Shown piece after piece: positions 17,945-27,661 of a stretch of 64,000 nucleotides of DNA. A program made the translations under genes and the position numbers. Location of the stretch: the NCBI RefSeq assembly GCF_000729995.1, contig NZ_JNFG01000007.1, forward strand, positions 215,641 through 279,640, written 5' to 3'. The stretch is from Caballeronia sordidicola (lineage in GTDB: Bacteria; Pseudomonadota; Gammaproteobacteria; Burkholderiales; Burkholderiaceae). Below the pieces are notes generated by a model. It searched no databases and was not told the origin of the DNA. It was given only the letters and a program-made list of their open reading frames with translations. Numbering within the stretch: the first letter of the stretch is position 1; each line of letters opens with the position of its first letter.

Positions 17945-18817
17945 ATGATGGCAATTTCGCACGAGAACATAGTCCGGACTGGCGAACCCAGCCGCACCGC
18001 TTCACGGGTGGCCATGCTTCGGGCGGTGCATCAGTTGCTTGACGAACCCATCTTGCTGGACGATCCGGTCGCCCTGCCAATCCTCGGACGGGAAATCGAG
18101 GCGAAACTGCGCGAGGATCCATTCCTCTACAACGATCCAATGTTGCGCGGTCTGCGCGGGACCCTGGTCGTTCGCAGCCGATTTGCAGAAGATGAATTGG
18201 CTCGCGCAGTCGCGAGCGGCGTACGGCAATATGTTGTCCTTGGCGCAGGCCTGGACACCTTTGCCTACCGCAACCCGCATGAGGCCATGTGCCTTCGTGT
18301 CTTCGAAGTTGACCATCCTTCTACGCAGCAGTGGAAGCAGTGTTGCCTGAGGGATGCCGGTATTGCTCTGCCAGAAAACCTGAGCTTCGCTCCCGTCGAT
18401 TTCGAGCATGCAACACTAGCGCAAGGGTTAGAGGGAGCAGGCTTTCGAACGGACATCCCGGCATGCTTTTCGTGGTTGGGCGTGACCATGTATTTGACCG
18501 AGGAGGCGATCATGGCGTCGCTAAGCTTCGTCGCAGGCCTGCCCAAATGCAGCTCGATCAGCTTCGACTACCGGGTGCCCCCTTCAATGCTCGATCCCAT
18601 CCAGCGGGTCATTGGCGAGGTCATGGGGCAGCGCGCCGCTGCTGTGGGCGAGCCGTGGGTCTCCGCATTCGATCCCGCCTTGTTACGCCAGCAAGTCCTC
18701 AGTCTTGGTTTCAGCGAGGCCGCGACCTTCGAGCCCGATGAATTGAACCGGCGCTACCTGCATCGTCGCAAGGACGGATTGCGCACGAGCGGTCGACTCA
18801 TGTGCGCGCGAATGTGA
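17945..18817 (+). CDS. Class I SAM-dependent methyltransferase (LCM/TIGR00027-like)
   Basis: A 290-residue protein with VVLGAGLDTFAYR near residues 98-110, the SAM-binding motif of the PPM/LCM-type family often annotated TIGR00027, followed by FEVDHPSTQQWK and the motif FSWLGVTMYLTEEA. A strong CGGAGGAAC site precedes ATG 17945, so the longer frame from 17807 is rejected. Members methylate unknown small molecules or carboxyl groups. The gene stands alone between the oxidoreductase and the GNAT gene; no substrate can be proposed. Confidence 0.85.
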   Translation: MMAISHENIVRTGEPSRTASRVAMLRAVHQLLDEPILLDDPVALPILGREIEAKLREDPFLYNDPMLRGLRGTLVVRSRFAEDELARAVASGVRQYVVLGAGLDTFAYRNPHEAMCLRVFEVDHPSTQQWKQCCLRDAGIALPENLSFAPVDFEHATLAQGLEGAGFRTDIPACFSWLGVTMYLTEEAIMASLSFVAGLPKCSSISFDYRVPPSMLDPIQRVIGEVMGQRAAAVGEPWVSAFDPALLRQQVLSLGFSEAATFEPDELNRRYLHRRKDGLRTSGRLMCARM

Positions 18818-18975
18818 GGCACATCCCGCTGCATTGCGCAGCCGCCGGCCTCTTCAGGGATCTTTTGGCGACCTCAAGCGGACGTTCCCGGGCATCACGC
18901 AGCACATGCTCACCGCGTAACTGCGCGGGTCTCAAAACCAGCGGGCCGCTGACACGAACGGATATTCGACCGGCA

Positions 18976-19827
18976 TCACCCGATTGCTCTATTCCGGCGC
19001 CTTTTAACCAATGTCGATTTGGTATAAGCGAGGCTAAAACCCGCTCGCTCCGTATTCCGGGCACTGGTGTTTGCCGGCCGCGCGGTCACGCTCGCCATGA
19101 TGCATCCCGCACGTCTTGCCGCCGACAACCTCGCGCGAAGTAACGCGAGTTGGACGCCTCGACCGCGATACGCCGGGAGCGTACTCGCAATGTACAGATG
19201 CGCGATCGGGCCTGCCGGGGTATCGATTACGCTCATGCCCGCGGTTCCCGCAATTTCCCCGTCCCGCCTTGCCATGAATAAAACAGTGTCAGCCCGCGCA
19301 ACCGCGATGCGTGCAAGCGTGTTGAGCAAAATGGCTGGGCGAGGTACCGCTTGTACCGCGAAGCCCGCGATCGAGTGCGACACGAACACGTCTTCGACCT
19401 GGCTTCTCTCTTCAACAATCTCAATGGAGTCAGGTAGCACCGCGTCTGCATCCGAATCGGCAAGCCGTCGAACATAGGTGTTGCTGAATGCGCGCACCCC
19501 ATAACCACGTTCTGCCAGTACCGCGAGCGCAGTGCTATCGGCGTGTGGGCACAGGTCAATCTCAACGTCCAGGTCCAGCGCGGCATAAGCTCGTTCGAGC
19601 TCTTCCACTGCCTGCTCACCCACAGGCGCGCCCATGCCAAGTCCTGTGACATGGTTTAGCTTCCGGCCAAAGACCGTTTCTGTCACGGCGGCTATTCCAC
19701 CGCTCACGGCAATGGCGCGAGCCGATTCTCGATGAGTAAGTTGGCAATAAGTTTCGACCTGCCGGCGTAAGTGGCTGGCCTCGGCATGTTCCAGAGCGTA
19801 GCTGATCTCGGGTCCGGTAAGAATCAT
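18976..19827 (-). CDS. GNAT-family N-acetyltransferase
   Basis: A 283-residue protein whose C-terminal half carries the acetyl-CoA site: IAHLYIASTLPAYRGRGVQ, where RGRG is motif A, followed by SARNTERAGFSLAYTKSTL, a typical GNAT ending. The N-terminal 130 residues may be a degenerate second GNAT domain. It converges on the methyltransferase gene. Substrate is unknown. Confidence 0.8.
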   Translation of the reverse strand: MILTGPEISYALEHAEASHLRRQVETYCQLTHRESARAIAVSGGIAAVTETVFGRKLNHVTGLGMGAPVGEQAVEELERAYAALDLDVEIDLCPHADSTALAVLAERGYGVRAFSNTYVRRLADSDADAVLPDSIEIVEERSQVEDVFVSHSIAGFAVQAVPRPAILLNTLARIAVARADTVLFMARRDGEIAGTAGMSVIDTPAGPIAHLYIASTLPAYRGRGVQLALLRARLSAARRAGCIMASVTARPANTSARNTERAGFSLAYTKSTLVKRRRNRAIG

Positions 19828-20183
19828 GGATAGCGGATGCTCATCTTGGTGTGAAACGAGAATCTAGCATCATTGAAGCCGTCGTTCGACGAAGACTCTT
19901 TCGGCCGCAGTGGATCGAACTGAGCCGGCCATGTCAGGAAAAGGTCAACCCGGAGGAGTCTTCCGACGCGATGAGTTAATGGTTCTATTGAACCGCTCAC
20001 ACACCCTCCCCTTGCAAATGCAGTTCGAACAAATCAATGCTGCCTCGAATAGCCGTCGCAGTCGACAGATCGCGTTGATTGCGCTCGGTTGACGTTTCTG
20101 ATATCGGTCCGGTACAGGACCGACCTGGTGGACGCTTTGACAAACCATGGACAGCCCGCGCCCACAACCGACAGAGATGACCC
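19828..20183. other. Intergenic region, no gene recognised
   Basis: About 355 bases between the divergent GNAT gene and the DUF1254/DUF1214 gene. Only short frames without plausible starts are present. It should hold both promoters; no clear operator or structured RNA was seen. Confidence 0.4.
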
Positions 20184-21230
20184 GTGAAACGAATACTGAC
20201 TGCCACCTGCGTCATCGGGACTGCTATTGCCATGCTTGGCGCTGTCCATGCGCAAAACGCCACTGCGCCCCCCGCCGGCACGGTTGTTCCCGTCACTGTC
20301 GACAACTTCGTTCGTGCCGAGTCCGACCTGTACGTCAACGCCTTGGCCAAGCAGGGAGGCCTGGGCAAATTCCTGCATCGGAGAGAGCCGGCATCGATTG
20401 CTCACCAGACTGTCATCCGGCTTAATCGCGACACGCTCTATTCGTCCGGCGTCTTCGACCTCGACGCTGGGCCAGTGACAATCACCCTGCCGGATCCGGG
20501 CAAGCGCTTCATGGCGATGCAGGTCATCAACGAGGATCACTACACTCCGAACGTGTTCTACGGCGCGGGCACGCATATCCTGACGCGGGAGAGTGTCGGC
20601 ACGCGTTACACGGTCGTCGCCGTACGCACCCTGGTTGACCCGGGCAGCCCGGACGATATCAAGCAAGTCCACGTGCTGCAGGACAGCGTCCAGGTCAGCC
20701 AGGCAGGCCCCGGCAAGCTTGAAACGCCCAACTGGGATGCGGCAAGCCAAAAGAAGGTACGTGGTGCCCTTCTGATCCTGGCTTCGACAATCCCGGACTT
20801 CAAGGGCGCGTTCGGCACCAAGGACGAAGTCGACCCCGTGCGCCGGCTGGTGGGCGCGGCGGCAGCCTGGGGCGGCAATCCCGACAAGGATGCAACCTAT
20901 CTCAACTTCACGCCGGCCAGGAACGACGGAAAAACTATCTACAAGCTCAGCGCCAAAGACGTGCCCGTCGACGGATTCTGGTCGGTCAGCGTGTACGACG
21001 CCAAGGGCTATTACGAGCCCAATGCGGCCGGAGCCTATTCGCTCAACAACGTCACCGCAAAGAAAGGCGCTGACGGGACAATCGAAATCCAGTTCGGCGG
21101 CTGCGATGGAAAAACAACCAACTGCTTGCCGATCACGCCGGGATGGAACTACATGGTTCGCCTCTACCGTCCCCGGCCCGAGGTATTGAACGGCAACTGG
21201 CACTTCCCCGAAGCGCAACCGGCCAGTTAG
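20184..21230 (+). CDS. Exported DUF1254/DUF1214 protein (copy 1)
   Basis: A 348-residue protein with a signal peptide (MKRILTAT then a hydrophobic run, cut near VHAQ at residue 23). The N-terminal DUF1254 part has NFVRAESDLY and RLNRDTLYSSGVFDLDAGP; the C-terminal DUF1214 part has VPVDGFWSVSVYDAKGY and NGNWHFPEAQ. Proteins of this family are periplasmic and of unclear function. A close paralogue lies at 60059-61087, where the same landmarks recur almost residue for residue, and a more distant one at 58575. The gene is alone on its strand with no obvious partner. Confidence 0.88.
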   Translation: MKRILTATCVIGTAIAMLGAVHAQNATAPPAGTVVPVTVDNFVRAESDLYVNALAKQGGLGKFLHRREPASIAHQTVIRLNRDTLYSSGVFDLDAGPVTITLPDPGKRFMAMQVINEDHYTPNVFYGAGTHILTRESVGTRYTVVAVRTLVDPGSPDDIKQVHVLQDSVQVSQAGPGKLETPNWDAASQKKVRGALLILASTIPDFKGAFGTKDEVDPVRRLVGAAAAWGGNPDKDATYLNFTPARNDGKTIYKLSAKDVPVDGFWSVSVYDAKGYYEPNAAGAYSLNNVTAKKGADGTIEIQFGGCDGKTTNCLPITPGWNYMVRLYRPRPEVLNGNWHFPEAQPAS

Positions 21231-21709
21231 ATCAAGCGGCCGGTGCCTTTCATAGGGTGGCGAGGCGAGCTCATCTAACCGGGTGCCGATCTCGCTGCCT
21301 TGCAGGCCTGGTCTATCGCCTGAAGAATGATGAGCTATTAGTACGGATTCCTACTATTTTCAGCACCAGGCTGTCTGAAGTCCATTCAAATTCGCATCGC
21401 ACTGCGCCCCGCTTTCACGTCGGGCTGCCGTAAGCCCGCACTCACGCGGCAATCGGATCACGCTTCAGGTCGATGCCGGCCCGCGCCGCTCCGCCCCTCG
21501 ACGCATGAAATCTCGCCTCGATTCAAAAACCGGAAGGCTGAGTACATGGCCTCTTTTTGCACGGCGCGGGCACATTAACTGCTGAATGTTCAGGTTACCT
21601 CCACGCGTTGGGGGTACATTCTTTTAGCAGCCTCGCACCCCCATATTTCGCATAATCGTATGAATTAATTTCGTTGAAATATCAGACGAAATGACCGGAG
21701 AATGTTGTC
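21231..21709. other. Intergenic region, no gene recognised
   Basis: About 480 bases. The last 100 bases before 21710 are richer in A and T (for example cataatcgtatgaatta), which would suit a promoter for the membrane protein/diguanylate cyclase genes. No repeat or RNA gene was recognised. Confidence 0.4.
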
Positions 21710-22315
21710 ATGTCCAAACCTCCTGAGTTGCCATCGGAGACTGACGGAACCGATGCCGACCTCAATCTTGACGCCGACGGCGACCCTGCGTTTGCACAAA
21801 CGCCCGTGAGATTCGGCCGGCTTGCGCTTTGGATAGCCTCGGCAAGCGCACTGACAGTCGGAATCATGGGTACGGTCGCGTACGGTGTCTGGTTCAACCA
21901 GGATCAACACGCCTACGCCGAAGCAATGGAACATGCGCGGCAGACGCTCTGGCTCGGCGCAGTACCGGCGCCAGCACCCATTCCAGCCGTGCAACCGACG
22001 GTTGCGTCCGGTGACGTCGCGGCGCCCCTGGCCCCTCCTCCCCGTCTGGTCACCATCGCCAGCGCCGATCTGAGCGCGCCCGTGCCTTCCACTCAGTTCG
22101 ATCGCCACGCAGAGCCTTCTGATTCGGCCGCGCCCAAGTTGGCCGTCACCCGCCCTCTGCGAGCAAATTGTTCTGCAAGCGTGGAACACCGCCGTCCGGT
22201 GTCGCGCGTCAAGTCCAATGGCAACGTGTTCACCCGCATGGGTTCATTTTTTCATCGCGTAAGCTACCGACAGCATGGCACCGAAAGCCAGCGAGATATC
22301 TACGCCCATCCGTGA
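21710..22315 (+). CDS. Hypothetical single-pass membrane protein
   Basis: A 201-residue protein of unknown family. It has an acidic N-terminus (about 25 residues rich in D and E), one membrane segment near residues 38-62 (LALWIASASALTVGIMG...) and a long Pro/Ala-rich tail that ends in a basic region. The tail resembles a periplasmic linker. The gene overlaps the start of the diguanylate cyclase gene by about 40 bases, so the two are probably co-transcribed and may work together at the membrane. The 3' end or the cyclase start may need adjustment because of the overlap. Confidence 0.6.
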   Translation: MSKPPELPSETDGTDADLNLDADGDPAFAQTPVRFGRLALWIASASALTVGIMGTVAYGVWFNQDQHAYAEAMEHARQTLWLGAVPAPAPIPAVQPTVASGDVAAPLAPPPRLVTIASADLSAPVPSTQFDRHAEPSDSAAPKLAVTRPLRANCSASVEHRRPVSRVKSNGNVFTRMGSFFHRVSYRQHGTESQRDIYAHP

Positions 22316-23435
22316 GCGGCAGCGCGCCTGCAAACCTGCCCTGCCGATGCGCTCCGGGCCAGGTCCGGCTACGATCGCCTTCGTTTCCTTCCTCTGCCTG
22401 CTGATAGGCCTGCTGTTCCTTGCATTACAAATCCGGACAATCTTCTCGGACCAACTGAAGCAGGAATACAGCGGGCTGGTTCTCGAAGGGATCGAACGGA
22501 CGGAAAGCGCCCGCAATCTGGTCCGCGTCTGGCAACGACAATCCGACAACAACATCGCGAGATCAGGACAACCGGAACAACCGGAACCATCGGACGATTA
22601 TCGGCGGGCACGAAATGACCTCGCTGCCCGCCTTGCGTCGCTCGCTGCGCTGGTGAACGCCAGCCCGTCAGCGGCGCCGCGCATCCCTCAATCTGCCCTG
22701 TCGCCCGACGCCAATCTCGACGATACCGACGCGCTGCTCGCCGTGGAATCCGTGTACTGGCGAGCGCAGCGCAACAATGACAGCGCCGACGCGCGCACGC
22801 GCATTGCGCGTGTGGCGAGCATGCTGATCGTGTTGTCGGCGTGTGTATTCGGCGCGCTGATCACCGCTTTGGGCATGTATGCAAAGCGCACGCGCCAATT
22901 GGCGGGCGAGTCGCACAAGTTCGAGCATGCGGCGCTGCACGACGCGATGACCGGCCTGCCCAATCGACGGAAATTGTTCGCCACGCTGGCGGAAACGGCA
23001 GCGAGATCATCGGGCAATCCGACGCCCCAAAAAATTGCCGTGATCTACATCGACCTGGACGGGTTCAAACAGGTCAACGACTCGCTCGGCCATCGCATCG
23101 GCGATGAATTCCTGGTTGCCGTTTCAAAGCGCTTTCGCAAGACCGTGCGTCTGGTAGATGTGGTCGCCCGCTTTGGCGGCGACGAGTTCGTTGTACTGGT
23201 CCGCGAGTTTTCAACTACCGCTGAATTAGAGGCGATTGCACAGCGCCTGATTGACTGCGTGCTCCAGACCGACGAGCAGATGGGGATTGGATTTGTCAGC
23301 GCCAGCATCGGCATAGCGAGCTTTCCCAATCCCGTCAGGGACTTCCATCAGCTCGTCACCGCCGCCGACGAAACCATGTACCAGGTGAAGCGCAATGGCA
23401 AAAACGGTTATGCGTTCGCGACACAGGTGAGCTGA
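22275..23435 (+). CDS. Membrane-bound diguanylate cyclase (GGDEF)
   Basis: A 386-residue cyclase making cyclic di-GMP from two GTP. Two membrane segments (about 33-53 and 180-202) enclose a periplasmic sensor region of about 125 residues with no recognised fold. The GGDEF domain covers roughly 215-380: DAMTGLPNRR, YIDLDGFKQVNDSLGH, and an intact RFGGDEF with GGDEF at 301-305. The inhibitory I-site RxxD is present as RLVD at 292-295, so product inhibition is expected. An internal Met25 would remove the overlap with the preceding gene. It precedes a chemotaxis receptor gene, which fits a surface-behaviour module. Confidence 0.9.
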   Translation: MAPKASEISTPIRERQRACKPALPMRSGPGPATIAFVSFLCLLIGLLFLALQIRTIFSDQLKQEYSGLVLEGIERTESARNLVRVWQRQSDNNIARSGQPEQPEPSDDYRRARNDLAARLASLAALVNASPSAAPRIPQSALSPDANLDDTDALLAVESVYWRAQRNNDSADARTRIARVASMLIVLSACVFGALITALGMYAKRTRQLAGESHKFEHAALHDAMTGLPNRRKLFATLAETAARSSGNPTPQKIAVIYIDLDGFKQVNDSLGHRIGDEFLVAVSKRFRKTVRLVDVVARFGGDEFVVLVREFSTTAELEAIAQRLIDCVLQTDEQMGIGFVSASIGIASFPNPVRDFHQLVTAADETMYQVKRNGKNGYAFATQVS

Positions 23436-23730
23436 GCAGGATCGTGTTGATGCTGGTCTCGCCGGCAACCGGAAATTGAGCAACGCGATCGAGCCCCTTT
23501 CCACCGTTTTGTGCGCAGCATCCCCCGCTTATCGGCACGAACACGCGGAATCTGAAGGCGCACATTTCCCGATGTCGCTATCGCGCGGGCTGCATGAGAA
23601 TCGCGTAACGAGCCCTGTCGCGGTCCTGGTGATCAGCTTGGCTTGCCTTAGCCGCGACCGGCATCGTCCACTGTTTATTCAAGAAAACTAAACGATTACC
23701 GGCCAAAGATCCAACCGAGGAAAACCACGC

Positions 23731-25302
23731 GTGCTGTGTTCGCCCGCGATCAAGACCATGCTCAAGAACTTTACGATTCGCCGCGGACTCACGATTACCA
23801 TCGCCGGCTACACGCTCGCGCTCGTGGCGGTGCTGCTTGCAGCCGCTTTGTGCCTGCGCCAGAGCAACCAGGCGCTGGAGCAGATGGTCGCCACGGACAC
23901 CGTGGCCATTACGCATCTCAAGACGAGTTCGCAGCGGCTGCTGCAAGTGCGCCTTGCGCTCGGCAGCTTCGAGACGCTGTTCATGCTCGGCAAGGCGGGC
24001 GACGACCTGCTGCCCAACGCGCGCAAGACGCTGAAAGCGAGCGATACCGAGTTCGATGCGTACCTCGCCAAACCGCGTGACCCGCAGGAAGAGCCGCTCG
24101 TGCAAGCCGCCAAGGCCGCGCGCGACGCGTTGATTGCGAAGGCGCTCAACCTTGAATTCGATGCGCTCGCGCAGAACGACTTCACCACGTTCCGCACGCT
24201 CCAGGTTCAGACGGCGGACAGTTTATACGCCACCTACGATCACGCGATGTCCGCGGTGGAAGCGTTCCAGATTGCGCATCAGCAAGACCGTTATGCGCAG
24301 GCACAGGCTCAGTTCCACACCATGGCGACAGCGGCCGCGGTCGTTGCGGCGTTGGCGCTGGTGCTGGGGTTCATCGCGCGGGCGGCGTTGAGCGCAGCGG
24401 TGATGAAGCCGATCGAATCGGCGATTCATCACTTCGAACAGATTGCCGCGGGCGATCTGACGGCAAGCATCGATGCCTCGCGCGACAACGAAATGGGCCG
24501 CTTGTTTGCAGCGCTCGGCAAGATGCAGCAGGGACTTGTGGGGACGGTGCAGCAGGTTCGCGGCGGCACGGGCGCAATCTCGCACGGTGCGCGTGAGATT
24601 GCGGCGGGCAACATCGATTTGTCGCAACGCACGGAAGAACAGGCGGCTTCATTGCAGCAAACAGCGTCGAGCATGGAGCAGTTGACGGCCACTGTCCGCC
24701 AGAACGCCGACAACGCGCGGCAAGCGAGCGAGCTGGCTGTCGATGCATCGGCAACCGCTGTGCGTGGCGGCACGGTCGTGGGCAAGGTCGTGCATACGAT
24801 GGACGACATCGCGACGAGTTCCACGCGGATTGCGGACATCATCGGCGTGATCGAGGGGATTGCGTTCCAGACGAATATTCTCGCGCTGAACGCGGCTGTG
24901 GAAGCCGCGCGTGCGGGTGAGCAAGGGCGTGGTTTTGCGGTGGTTGCGGGCGAAGTGCGCAACCTCGCGCAGCGCAGCGCCGGGGCCGCGAAAGAGATCA
25001 AGGAGTTGATCAATGCATCGGCGGGCAAGGTGCAGGCCGGCAACGTGTTGGCGGGACAAGCGGGCCAGACCATGAGCGAAGTGGTCGCGGCCGTGAAGCG
25101 GGTGTCGGACATCATCAGCGCGATCAGCGCGGCATCGAACGAGCAGACCGGTGGTATTGAACAGATCAACCGCGCGGTCGCGCAGATGGATGAGGTGACA
25201 CAGCAGAATGCGGCGCTGGTGGAGGAAGCGGCTGCGGCTGCGGCATCGCTTGAACAGCAAGCGGAGAAGCTGGATGTCGCGGTGGCGGTGTTTCGGGTTT
25301 AG
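23731..25302 (+). CDS. Methyl-accepting chemotaxis protein
   Basis: A 523-residue receptor: membrane segment 1 near 22-42, a periplasmic four-helix-bundle-like sensor (about 43-197), membrane segment 2 near 198-219, a HAMP domain after it and a long cytoplasmic signalling coiled coil. The hairpin tip [20 protein letters not shown] is the canonical contact region for CheA and CheW. The C-terminus ends in VFRV without a CheR-tethering pentapeptide. GTG 23731 has a GAGGAAAA site in front of it and is chosen; ATG 23758 is an alternative. The ligand is unknown. Confidence 0.93.
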   Translation: MLCSPAIKTMLKNFTIRRGLTITIAGYTLALVAVLLAAALCLRQSNQALEQMVATDTVAITHLKTSSQRLLQVRLALGSFETLFMLGKAGDDLLPNARKTLKASDTEFDAYLAKPRDPQEEPLVQAAKAARDALIAKALNLEFDALAQNDFTTFRTLQVQTADSLYATYDHAMSAVEAFQIAHQQDRYAQAQAQFHTMATAAAVVAALALVLGFIARAALSAAVMKPIESAIHHFEQIAAGDLTASIDASRDNEMGRLFAALGKMQQGLVGTVQQVRGGTGAISHGAREIAAGNIDLSQRTEEQAASLQQTASSMEQLTATVRQNADNARQASELAVDASATAVRGGTVVGKVVHTMDDIATSSTRIADIIGVIEGIAFQTNILALNAAVEAARAGEQGRGFAVVAGEVRNLAQRSAGAAKEIKELINASAGKVQAGNVLAGQAGQTMSEVVAAVKRVSDIISAISAASNEQTGGIEQINRAVAQMDEVTQQNAALVEEAAAAAASLEQQAEKLDVAVAVFRV

Positions 25303-25308
25303 GGGGTT

Positions 25309-25851
25309 TCATTTCCCTGCGGGAATCGCCGCAAACACCTTCGAGTAGTACGCACTCCCCTGGCGCATGTGCGATTCAAATGCGAACCCACGGCTGAGCA
25401 TGTCGTTCATATCGGCGCGCGTGATCTTCATCACGTAGCTGTGCTCAGTCGTGACCAACCGGCAACTCCCCGGCGCCTCCGATGCGCTAAACCACTTGCC
25501 CGCATCGGCATGACCGGCCGGGTAGGTATGGCCATCGTGCTCCACTTGCCAGCGGCCATCGAGCAGGATCCAGAAATCATCGCTCTTATCCGCCGCTGAA
25601 CAACTCGCGACCACCGTGCCCGCCTGCGCTTCCCACTCGCGCGAGTGACTGATGGTCCAGCGCAACTGCTCTGTATCAAGCCCGGTAAAAAACGGCGTCT
25701 TCCTGAGCAGATATAAATACGTCGTCGATGCTTTCATGGTCTTGCCCTCCTCTTGCTGCGCGTAACCCTGCTGACCGCACGCAGCGCTCAGCATAAGAAG
25801 GCCGAGCCAAGCACCGCGAACGATACACCCGGCCCTCGTCACGCTTATCAT
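25309..25851 (-). CDS. Small exported protein with a CRP/cyclic-nucleotide-binding-like fold
   Basis: A 180-residue protein. The N-terminus is a signal sequence (hydrophobic LGLLMLSAACGQQ) that could be lipoprotein-like, although the residues before the cysteine do not fit the lipobox well. The rest shows beta-strand periodicity with WILLDGRWQVEHDGHTYPAG, similar in layout to the beta-barrel of cyclic-nucleotide-binding domains, with no helix-turn-helix. Its ATG overlaps the stop of the SDR gene (ATGA type), so the two are translationally coupled. An alternative start at the internal Met39 would give a cytoplasmic protein. Function not recognised. Confidence 0.6.
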   Translation of the reverse strand: MISVTRAGCIVRGAWLGLLMLSAACGQQGYAQQEEGKTMKASTTYLYLLRKTPFFTGLDTEQLRWTISHSREWEAQAGTVVASCSAADKSDDFWILLDGRWQVEHDGHTYPAGHADAGKWFSASEAPGSCRLVTTEHSYVMKITRADMNDMLSRGFAFESHMRQGSAYYSKVFAAIPAGK

Positions 25852-26741
25852 CGTGACACCTTTGCTTCAAGCAGATCGCCCATGCCGATGCGCTTCGCGA
25901 ATTCAATCCGCACCCGCTCGGACACCTCCAGCACCTGCGCCGCGCCATCGCCGACAAAATCGATCACTGAGCGCATCGGCCTCGTACCCTTCGCCAGCCC
26001 GACAATGCGCACGACTTCATCCGCGACCGCCTTGGGATCGGCGTCAGCCGGCGTGAGCGCGGTCAAACGCTCGCCGATCTGGTCCATCACGCCGTCGTAT
26101 CGGGCATAGGCCACAGCCCTCGCCGAGTCGGCCGGTTTGCCCGCGCTCGGGAAGTGGTCAGTGCCGCTGGTGAATGCGCCGGGCACGACGATGGATGTCT
26201 CCACGCCAAAGCGCGCCAGTTCATAAGCCAATGTGACGGCGAGCGAATCCATCGCCGCCTTGGCCGCGCCATAAGGCCCCATGAACGGGGGGAAACCACC
26301 CTTGGTCGTCGTACTGCTGATCCACAGGACCAGCCCGGATTCATGCTTGCGCATATACGGCAACACCGCTCGGTTGACACGCTGCGCGCCGAACAGATTG
26401 GTGTCGAAGACCTTCATCATTTCTTCCGGCGTGAACGCTTCCGACGGACCGACCACCAGATGCCCCGCGTTCTGCATCACCACGTCAATCCTGCCCTGCT
26501 CGCGGACGATGGTCGCGGCAGCGGCATCGGCGGAATCCTGCGAGAGGACATCGAGTTCCAGCGGAATCAACGCGATGCCCTTCTGCGCCGATATAGCGCG
26601 CAATTCATCGGCACGACTGCGATTGCGGCCTTCCACATCGCGCATGGTTGCATACACAACGTGCCCCGCTTCGGCCAGCGCCAACGCGCTCAACTTGCCG
26701 ATGCCCGTGCCTGCGCCCGTTACCAAAATGACTGATTTCAC
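25848..26741 (-). CDS. Short-chain dehydrogenase/reductase (SDR)
   Basis: A 297-residue NAD(P)-dependent oxidoreductase. The Rossmann motif VTGAGTGIGKLSA is near residues 6-18, NAG near 90-93 and the catalytic YGAAK near 158-162. The protein is longer than the usual 250 residues, with a C-terminal extension. It starts at GTG 26741 with AGGAG seven bases before it, and that site overlaps a 12-base palindrome (26752-26763), suggesting a repressor could block both transcription and translation. Substrate unknown. Confidence 0.88.
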   Translation of the reverse strand: MKSVILVTGAGTGIGKLSALALAEAGHVVYATMRDVEGRNRSRADELRAISAQKGIALIPLELDVLSQDSADAAAATIVREQGRIDVVMQNAGHLVVGPSEAFTPEEMMKVFDTNLFGAQRVNRAVLPYMRKHESGLVLWISSTTTKGGFPPFMGPYGAAKAAMDSLAVTLAYELARFGVETSIVVPGAFTSGTDHFPSAGKPADSARAVAYARYDGVMDQIGERLTALTPADADPKAVADEVVRIVGLAKGTRPMRSVIDFVGDGAAQVLEVSERVRIEFAKRIGMGDLLEAKVSR

Positions 26742-26751
26742 GTTGATTCTC

Positions 26752-26763
26752 CTAAACGTTTAG
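26752..26763. promoter_or_regulatory. 12-bp palindrome over the SDR ribosome-binding site
   Basis: CTAAACGTTTAG is self-complementary and lies 11-22 bases upstream of the GTG at 26741, overlapping the AGGAG. Such CTAAACG half sites are frequent in TetR-type operators. No TetR gene is adjacent, so the regulator, if any, is elsewhere. Confidence 0.5.
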
Positions 26764-26785
26764 CTAAGCTAATATTCTTGATGTC

Positions 26786-27529
26786 TTAAGCGATACCGCC
26801 ATTGGCGCGCAGGATCTGGCCGTTGACCCAACCCGCATCGGGACCGGCGAGGAACGACACGACCGATGCGATATCTTCGGGCTGGCCGAGGCGTTGCAGC
26901 GGCGGCATCTTGGCGAAGGCCTGGATCTGTTCTTCGGTCTTGCCATCGAGGAAAAGCGAGGTCGCGATCGGACCGGGAGCAACCGCGTTCACCGTGATGT
27001 TGCGGCCGCGCAGTTCCTTCGCGAACACATGCGTGAACGCTTCCACGGCGGCTTTCGTCGCGTTGTAGACGGCGTAGCCCGGCATGTTCAGGGCAAGCGT
27101 CGTGCTCGAAAAATTGATGATGCGGCCACCCTCGTTCATTCGCGCCGCCGCTTCGCGCAGCGTGTTGAAGGTGCCGCGAACATTGATGCCGAAGGTCTGG
27201 TCGTAGAGCGCGTCGGAGGTATCGGCAAGCGGGACCGTCTTCAGCACGCCGGCGTTATTCACCAGCACGTCGATCTTGCCAAGTTGCTGTTCGGTCGCTT
27301 CGAACAGGGCGCGGACTTCGTCGGCGTTCGCTACGTCGGCTTTGATCGCGATGGCTTTCGCGCCCTGCGCGGCGAGTTCCGCAACGAGCGCATCGGCTTC
27401 CTTCGAACTCGTTGCGTAGTTGATGACGACCGCAAAACCGTCGTTGGCGAGACGCCGCGCCACTGCTGCGCCAATACCGCGCGATGCGCCCGTGACAATG
27501 GCGACCTGGGTGTTCTTGACTGCGTTCAT
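26786..27529 (-). CDS. Short-chain dehydrogenase/reductase (SDR), 3-oxoacyl-ACP reductase-like
   Basis: A 247-residue classical SDR: VTGASRGIG at residues 10-18, NNAG near 87-90, catalytic Ser in FSST and YNATK near 152-156, and VNAVAPGPIATSLF. Start ATG 27529 follows a clear AAAGGAG. It is the first gene of a minus-strand pair with the longer SDR (44 bases between) and diverges from a LysR gene 132 bases away, which is likely its regulator. Members act on quinones, sugars or ketones; the substrate is not evident. Confidence 0.9.
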   Translation of the reverse strand: MNAVKNTQVAIVTGASRGIGAAVARRLANDGFAVVINYATSSKEADALVAELAAQGAKAIAIKADVANADEVRALFEATEQQLGKIDVLVNNAGVLKTVPLADTSDALYDQTFGINVRGTFNTLREAAARMNEGGRIINFSSTTLALNMPGYAVYNATKAAVEAFTHVFAKELRGRNITVNAVAPGPIATSLFLDGKTEEQIQAFAKMPPLQRLGQPEDIASVVSFLAGPDAGWVNGQILRANGGIA

Positions 27530-27661
27530 GATTCGCTCCTTTGGGTGGTGAGTGCGTGGAATAAAGTATTGATCATTCACATCGATTGATAATTACCCGC
27601 GATTTGTTAATATCGTTCCATTTACTTTAACAATCGCACCCTCACCGCTCGCGAGTCGCCC

